Part shown: piece after piece, positions 20,009 to 23,321 of the stretch
How the letters are laid out: the number at the start of each line of letters is the position of its first letter
Numbering within the stretch: the first letter of the stretch is position 1
Assembly: GCA_036260075.1 (NCBI GenBank)
Contig: DATAAM010000026.1
Coordinates: 1 to 23,321, forward strand
DNA from: DATAAM01 sp036260075
GTDB taxonomy: Bacteria > Actinomycetota > Acidimicrobiia > Acidimicrobiales > JAHWLA01
Length of the DNA: 23,321 nucleotides
Direction: 5' to 3'
Translations under genes and position numbers: made by a program
Notes under the pieces: model-generated
The model's input: the letters and a program-made list of their open reading frames with translations, nothing else
Database searches by the model: none
Told to the model about the DNA's origin: nothing

Positions 20009-20456
20009 CTACGGCGCCATCGTGACGGTTCCTGCAGCCAGCCAGTCTGCCGCGCCGAAGATGCAGGAGCTACCCGCGGGCGTGTTCGGCACGATCTGGA
20101 GCACCCCGGCGGCCGCGCCTGTGATCACCATTGTCGAACCGACGACGGAGAACACGAAGAAGTGACCGGCGGCCATGCCGCTGCCCCAGGCGAACCCGCA
20201 CCAACCGCCGATCGTGCCTGCCACCGCGAAGCCACCGGCTGTCGTGGCGCATGTCGCCAACGGCAACGGGAGCGCGAGCGCGAACGGGCCCGCGGGAGGC
20301 ACCACCGCCAGGCCTGGGTACACGAGCGGCACCGAGACCATTGTTCCGACGCCTCCGCACGCCGTCTGTGTGCGCCTCGGCACCCCGGGGCGTCGCCACG
20401 CCCGCGAACAGCACCACCACGACCACCGGCACGGCCAACCGACGACGCACCCTCAT
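20009..20456 (-). pseudogene. Secreted small protein, signal peptide and mature part in different frames
   Basis: From ATG 20456 one frame gives a clean signal peptide, MRVRRRLAVPVVVVVLFAGV followed by ATPRGAEA (AxA cleavage site), and then turns into Arg-rich, non-protein-like sequence. A second frame, open from about 20383 to 20009, gives a Gly/Ala/Val-rich product with four Cys (TACGGVGTMVSVPLVYPG, GGWCGFAWGSGMAAGHFFVF, SSCIFGAADWLAAGTVTMAP). Joining the two near 20340-20375 would need the loss of one base. The joined product would be about 148 aa, exported, with two possible disulfides. GGGAG upstream of the ATG can serve as a Shine-Dalgarno sequence. It may be a sequencing error or a recent pseudogene. 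No family is recognised. Confidence 0.5.
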
Positions 20457-20486
20457 CGCTCCCACCCCCAGACGCGGGCCTGTCCC

Positions 20487-20500
20487 TGCGCATATGCGCA
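20487..20500. promoter_or_regulatory. 14-base perfect palindrome TGCGCATATGCGCA
   Basis: Located in the 110-base divergent region between the secreted-protein gene and the tyrosine recombinase. It is a perfect dyad centred on AT, the size expected for a dimeric regulator site. No protein partner can be named. Confidence 0.4.
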
Positions 20501-20553
20501 CGAGGCCGGCATCGTGTCAACCGGGCATCCGCCGCCCCGCCCTCCCAACCGGC

Positions 20554-20559
20554 GATAAT
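20554..20559 (+). promoter_or_regulatory. Leaderless -10 box GATAAT for the recombinase
   Basis: GATAAT is followed by 7 bases and ATG 20567. No Shine-Dalgarno sequence is seen, and no -35 box is evident at normal distance. Confidence 0.5.
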
Positions 20560-20566
20560 TCTGCTT

Positions 20567-21739
20567 ATGGCCGGTAAAGGCGGGAAGCCCAAGTTCAAGG
20601 TCGACCGCGTGCAGCTCTCGATCGGCTACCGGCGGGAGCGCGACTTCCCCGGGCTGGGCGCGCCGTTCGTGAGCTGGGTGTCCCGGCTGGTCACGCGCGA
20701 CATGTCGCCGAACACGCGAGCCGGCTACGTGAGCGATCTCGCGGTGCTCGGTGAGTGCATGCTGCGCGTGCTCGGCTTGCCGCCGCCCCCGGAGCTGCGC
20801 GACCGACGAGCCCGCGACGAAGCGGTGGAAGCGGACGCCTGGGTGCGAGGGCTGCGGCAGGCGGGGATCCGGCCCCACTCCTTCGTAAAAGCGCGGGCGG
20901 CACTGTGCCTGGTGGCGCCCGAGGACATGACAGTCGCCACGGTGGAGGAGACGCTTGCGCTCGACGCTGCGGGGCGATCGCCCGCCAGCCGGGCGCGGGC
21001 GCGCATCGCGCTCAACCAGTTCTGCCGGTACCTCGTCCGCACGGTCGAGATCGACGTGAACCCCCTCGACCAACTCGAGACCGACCGGTCTCGTCGCCGG
21101 CTCCCCAAGCCGCTCGAGCCCTCGGCCGTGCGCCGTCTCCTCGTCACCATCGCCCAGCCGGACCCGCGGGCCCGACACCCTTGGCCGGGGCGCGACCTGG
21201 CGTTGGCCGCCGTGCTCAGCGCCACGGGGGTGCGACTGGCGGAGGTCCTCACCGCCAACGTCGGCAGCGTCGTCGACCTCGACGGGCCCGCCCCCCTGCT
21301 CCGGGTGCTCGGCAAGGGGAGCAAGGAGCGCGTGGTGGAGCTCCACGAGGAGGCCGCCGCCCTGCTGCGCCGCTACCTCGCCGAGCGGCAGGCGGCGCAC
21401 GGCCGCGTCCGTCCCGACGATCCCCTCTTCGTGCGCGCCGACGGGACTCGCTTCACCCCAGCCGCGCTGCGACGCCTCGTCGACTCGTGGTACCGGCGGG
21501 CGGGGGTGCAACCGCCGCCGGGTGCGGTGGTGCACGCGTTCCGCCACACGTTCGCCACCGAGGCGGTGCGCGGTGGCGCTCCCCTGCGCGATCTCCAGGA
21601 GGTCATGGGACACGCGTCGCTCGAGACCACGGCGGGCTACCTCAAGGTCCTCGGCACTGCCGGCGCGGCTGTGGTGCGGTCGCACGCGTCGCGCGACCTG
21701 CTGCGCGACGTGCTGCCCGAAAGCGAATCGCCAGGGTGA
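20567..21739 (+). CDS. Tyrosine recombinase (XerC/D-like integrase)
   Basis: 390 aa. The core-binding SAM-like domain covers about residues 30-165 (FVSWVSRLVTRDMSPNTRAG, IALNQFCRYLVRTVEIDVNP). The catalytic domain covers about 180-370 and has all expected residues: R223 in SATGVRLAEVL, K250 in GKGSKERVVELH, H323 and R326 in HAFRHTFATEAV, H349 in VMGHASLETTAGYL and the nucleophile Y358. It is longer than XerC/XerD (about 300 aa) because of an extended N-terminal part and insertions. Neither att repeats nor accompanying phage or transposon genes are seen nearby, and composition matches the chromosome, so it may be a resident recombinase rather than part of a young mobile element. ATG 20567 fits the GATAAT spacing. 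Confidence 0.9.
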   Translation: MAGKGGKPKFKVDRVQLSIGYRRERDFPGLGAPFVSWVSRLVTRDMSPNTRAGYVSDLAVLGECMLRVLGLPPPPELRDRRARDEAVEADAWVRGLRQAGIRPHSFVKARAALCLVAPEDMTVATVEETLALDAAGRSPASRARARIALNQFCRYLVRTVEIDVNPLDQLETDRSRRRLPKPLEPSAVRRLLVTIAQPDPRARHPWPGRDLALAAVLSATGVRLAEVLTANVGSVVDLDGPAPLLRVLGKGSKERVVELHEEAAALLRRYLAERQAAHGRVRPDDPLFVRADGTRFTPAALRRLVDSWYRRAGVQPPPGAVVHAFRHTFATEAVRGGAPLRDLQEVMGHASLETTAGYLKVLGTAGAAVVRSHASRDLLRDVLPESESPG

Positions 21740-21746
21740 CAGGTTG

Positions 21747-21752
21747 TAGGTT
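21747..21752 (+). promoter_or_regulatory. -10 box TAGGTT before the OB-like/RD-repeat gene
   Basis: TAGGTT is followed by 9 bases and ATG 21762, so the leader would be about two bases long or absent. AAGGA at 21754-21758 is too close to act as a normal Shine-Dalgarno sequence. Confidence 0.4.
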
Positions 21753-21761
21753 GAAGGACCT

Positions 21762-23216
21762 ATGGCTCGCAGGATCGACGTCGAGCTCACGAGCGATCGT
21801 GGCGACGGCTCGTGGACGTGGCGCGCCGCAGGAGCCAAGCAACCGAAGGGCGTGCTCGACGGGAAGCTGCTCTACGAGGGCGCGGCGGTCGGCGACGTCG
21901 TTCGCGTCGAAGCCGAGTTCGAGATCGACGGCATCTTCGTCACGTCGGTCATCCCGCCCAAGGAGAAGAGGCGGGCCGAGCCCGCTCGCCTCGAGATCAT
22001 CGGCCCGCCGCGTGGCGAGCACGTCGGCGTCACCACCTCCCTTGCACCCAAGCCCGACCGCCCGCCCCGCCGCGAGCGCGACCGCGATCGGGACCGCGAC
22101 AAGGACAGGGACCGCGAGCGTCGGCCGGAACGGGCCCGGGAGAAGCCGCCGCGCGAGCGGCGTGAGCGCCCCGCCCGTCCGCCGCGGGAGGAGCGGCCCG
22201 CGCCGCCCAAGCCCAAGAAGCTGGTGCCCCTCAACGTGCACCGGGCCGCCGTGCTCGAAGCCCTCTCCCCCGAGCAGCGCCCGGTGGCCGAGCAAGTGCT
22301 CCGGGGCGGCATCCCGGCCCTGCGCCAAGCCGTCGAGGCGCAGAACGCCAAGCTTCGGGAGGCAGGCGAGCCCGAGGTGAAGGCCGAGCCGTTGGTCGCC
22401 ATGGCCGAGGAGCTGCTCCCCCGCCTGAAGGCCGCCGACTGGCGTGACCGGGCCGAGGCCGCCGTCAAGGACGTCGACGAGATCGGCCTCCGTGATCTCC
22501 GCTCGGTGGTGGCCGGCTCCGACGCCGCTGCCCGCGACGACGAGACCCGCCTCCTGGCGGGCACACTGCGCGAGGCACTCGAGCGCCGACTGGCCAAGGC
22601 CCGTGAGGAGTGGATCGCCGAGATCGAGACATGCCTCGAAGGCGGTCGCCTCGTCCGCGCCCTGCGCGTCTCGACGCGGCCACCCGACCCGGGGACCCGC
22701 TTCCCGGCCGACGTGGCCACCCGGTTGGCGGAGGCGGCGGGCGCCGCCTTGGCTCCGGATGTCACCCCCGACCGCTGGGCCGTGGTGCTCGACGCGGTGG
22801 CGTCCTCGCCCGTGCGACGACAGGTGAAGCCCGCGGGCCTGCCGCCGGAGCCCGGCGACCTGCTGCTGCAAGCGGCCAAGCAGGCGTCAGGGCTGGTGCC
22901 CGGTGTCGCCCAGCTGCTTGGCATCGACATGCCACCGCCACCCCCTCCCGCCGCTCGTCGGCCTCGGCCGCCCCGTCCTCCGCGGCCCCCTCGGCCACCG
23001 GCACCGACCGCCGAGGCCGGGAGCCGTGGCCCGGCCGATGGAGGCAAGCAGGCCGAGCCCGACGCCGCGCCCGACGCCCCGACGGGCGGCGACGCCCCGA
23101 CGACCGCCGACACCGAGCCCGACGCCCAGCTCGAAGCCGCGCCGGACGGCCCGACGGGCGCCCACGCCGCGCCCGACACCCCTCCCGACGCCGCGTCTGA
23201 GGTCGAGAACGCCTGA
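21762..23216 (+). CDS. Basic multidomain protein with OB-like N-terminus and Arg-Asp repeat
   Basis: 484 aa, no named family recognised. Residues about 1-65 look like a small beta-barrel of TRAM/OB type (SWTWRAAGAKQPKGVLDGKL, VGDVVRVEAEFEIDGIFVTS). Residues 103-150 are a charged low-complexity tract of alternating Arg with Asp/Glu (RERDRDRDRDKDRDRERRPE) and Pro-Arg. Residues about 155-350 form a helical domain (PLNVHRAAVLEALSPEQRPV, EELLPRLKAADWRDRAEAAV, LREALERRLAKAREEWIAEI). The C-terminus is Pro-rich (polyPro then RPPRPPRPP), followed by an acidic Asp-Ala-Pro tail. The architecture suggests nucleic-acid, probably RNA, binding with disordered linkers; this is inference from composition. There are no TM segments. 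Confidence 0.75.
   Translation: MARRIDVELTSDRGDGSWTWRAAGAKQPKGVLDGKLLYEGAAVGDVVRVEAEFEIDGIFVTSVIPPKEKRRAEPARLEIIGPPRGEHVGVTTSLAPKPDRPPRRERDRDRDRDKDRDRERRPERAREKPPRERRERPARPPREERPAPPKPKKLVPLNVHRAAVLEALSPEQRPVAEQVLRGGIPALRQAVEAQNAKLREAGEPEVKAEPLVAMAEELLPRLKAADWRDRAEAAVKDVDEIGLRDLRSVVAGSDAAARDDETRLLAGTLREALERRLAKAREEWIAEIETCLEGGRLVRALRVSTRPPDPGTRFPADVATRLAEAAGAALAPDVTPDRWAVVLDAVASSPVRRQVKPAGLPPEPGDLLLQAAKQASGLVPGVAQLLGIDMPPPPPPAARRPRPPRPPRPPRPPAPTAEAGSRGPADGGKQAEPDAAPDAPTGGDAPTTADTEPDAQLEAAPDGPTGAHAAPDTPPDAASEVENA
22072..22131 (+). repeat. Imperfect short repeat encoding Arg-Asp/Arg-Glu
   Basis: Reiterated GACCGC/GACAGG-like hexamers encode the alternating Arg-Asp run of the RD-repeat protein. 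It is coding low-complexity DNA, with codons varied enough that it looks selected at the protein level rather than recently expanded. Confidence 0.5.
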
Positions 23217-23229
23217 TCGCGCATTTTTC

Positions 23230-23278
23230 CTCGTCCTCGGCACTCGATCTGCCGATGTACAGACGAGAGAGGAGGACG
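23230..23278 (+). promoter_or_regulatory. Structured leader with possible Shine-Dalgarno sequestration
   Basis: TCGGCA (23237-23242) pairs with TGCCGA (23250-23255), and CTCGTC (23230-23235) pairs with GACGAG (23262-23267). As an alternative, CGTCCTC (23232-23238) is exactly complementary to GAGGACG (23272-23278), which includes part of the Shine-Dalgarno sequence. The two pairings exclude each other. Confidence 0.3.
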
Positions 23279-23280
23279 CG

Positions 23281-23321
23281 ATGGACGAGCGCCTGCGCAG
23301 CTGGCATCCCAACCGGGAGGA
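23281..23321 (+). CDS. Start of an unidentified gene (truncated by the window)
   Basis: ATG 23281 is preceded by a strong Shine-Dalgarno sequence AGGAGG (23270-23275) with 5-base spacing. Only 13 full codons are visible (MDERLRSWHPNRE), too few to identify the product. Unlike most genes here it has a real leader. Confidence 0.5.
   Translation, partial: MDERLRSWHPNRE

Noticed and set aside
20567..21739. Integrated phage or genomic island marked by the tyrosine recombinase
   Set aside because: No att-like direct repeats, phage genes or composition change surround it, and the tRNA in the window is 19 kb away without a repeated 3' end that I could see.
20453..21838. 461-aa minus-strand open frame opposite the recombinase
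   Set aside because: The recombinase on the plus strand has every catalytic residue; the opposite frame is low-complexity.
1..23321. CRISPR array, rRNA genes or insertion sequences
   Set aside because: No regularly spaced repeats, no rRNA-like conserved stretches and no transposase motifs were found.

Overview
This window is a dense, high-GC chromosomal stretch of an actinobacterium, most likely class Acidimicrobiia or a close relative. The inference rests on gene content and gene order, on frequent GTG starts, and on many apparently leaderless genes (a TAnnnT box 6-8 bases before the start codon). No phylogenetic search was possible. The central block closely follows the M. tuberculosis Rv1822-Rv1832 order (pgsA2, DUF881, small basic protein, DUF881, gcvH, garA, Rv1828/ftsR-type MerR, bifunctional nuclease, Rv1830/resR-type MerR, glycine decarboxylase), with extra genes inserted.

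Left part (1-5131): a pair of MEDS-domain genes on the minus strand (one truncated by the window edge, one ending in a STAS domain) suggests an anti-sigma/anti-anti-sigma partner switch. Then come a tRNA-Pro(GGG) and, on the minus strand, a large membrane-protein gene broken by three apparent frameshifts. These are followed by a SAM methyltransferase, a 126-aa gene of unknown function, and a divergent membrane sensor that carries a histidine-kinase-like helix without the phosphoacceptor His and without an ATPase domain.

Central part (5143-17742): all plus strand, tightly packed, often with 4-base GTGA overlaps. It encodes a CDP-alcohol phosphatidyltransferase, a fused mannose-1-phosphate guanylyltransferase/degenerate phosphohexomutase, DUF881-sbp-DUF881, GcvH, a zinc-ribbon GarA-type FHA protein, an FtsR-like MerR, a hypoxanthine phosphoribosyltransferase, a DUF151 bifunctional nuclease, a ResR-like MerR with its own promoter and palindrome, a small putative PD-(D/E)XK nuclease, and GcvT, GcvPA and GcvPB. 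Envelope precursor synthesis, division-linked membrane proteins, glycine cleavage and the 2-oxoglutarate/glutamate switch protein GarA thus share one locus.

Right part (17739-23321): a lower-GC gene resembling the Abi-alpha/DUF4393 family abuts gcvPB tail to tail. Next are a class II aldolase/adducin gene, a divergent AlkB-like dioxygenase, a secreted small protein that appears frameshifted, an intact tyrosine recombinase, a long basic protein with an OB-like N-terminus and an Arg-Asp repeat, and the first codons of another gene.

Features not explained by coding are: a near-perfect 53-base hairpin in the DUF881 cluster; several gene junctions where the stop codon TAG is also the start of the next gene's -10 box; a palindrome at the ResR-like promoter; and a 14-base palindrome in front of the recombinase.
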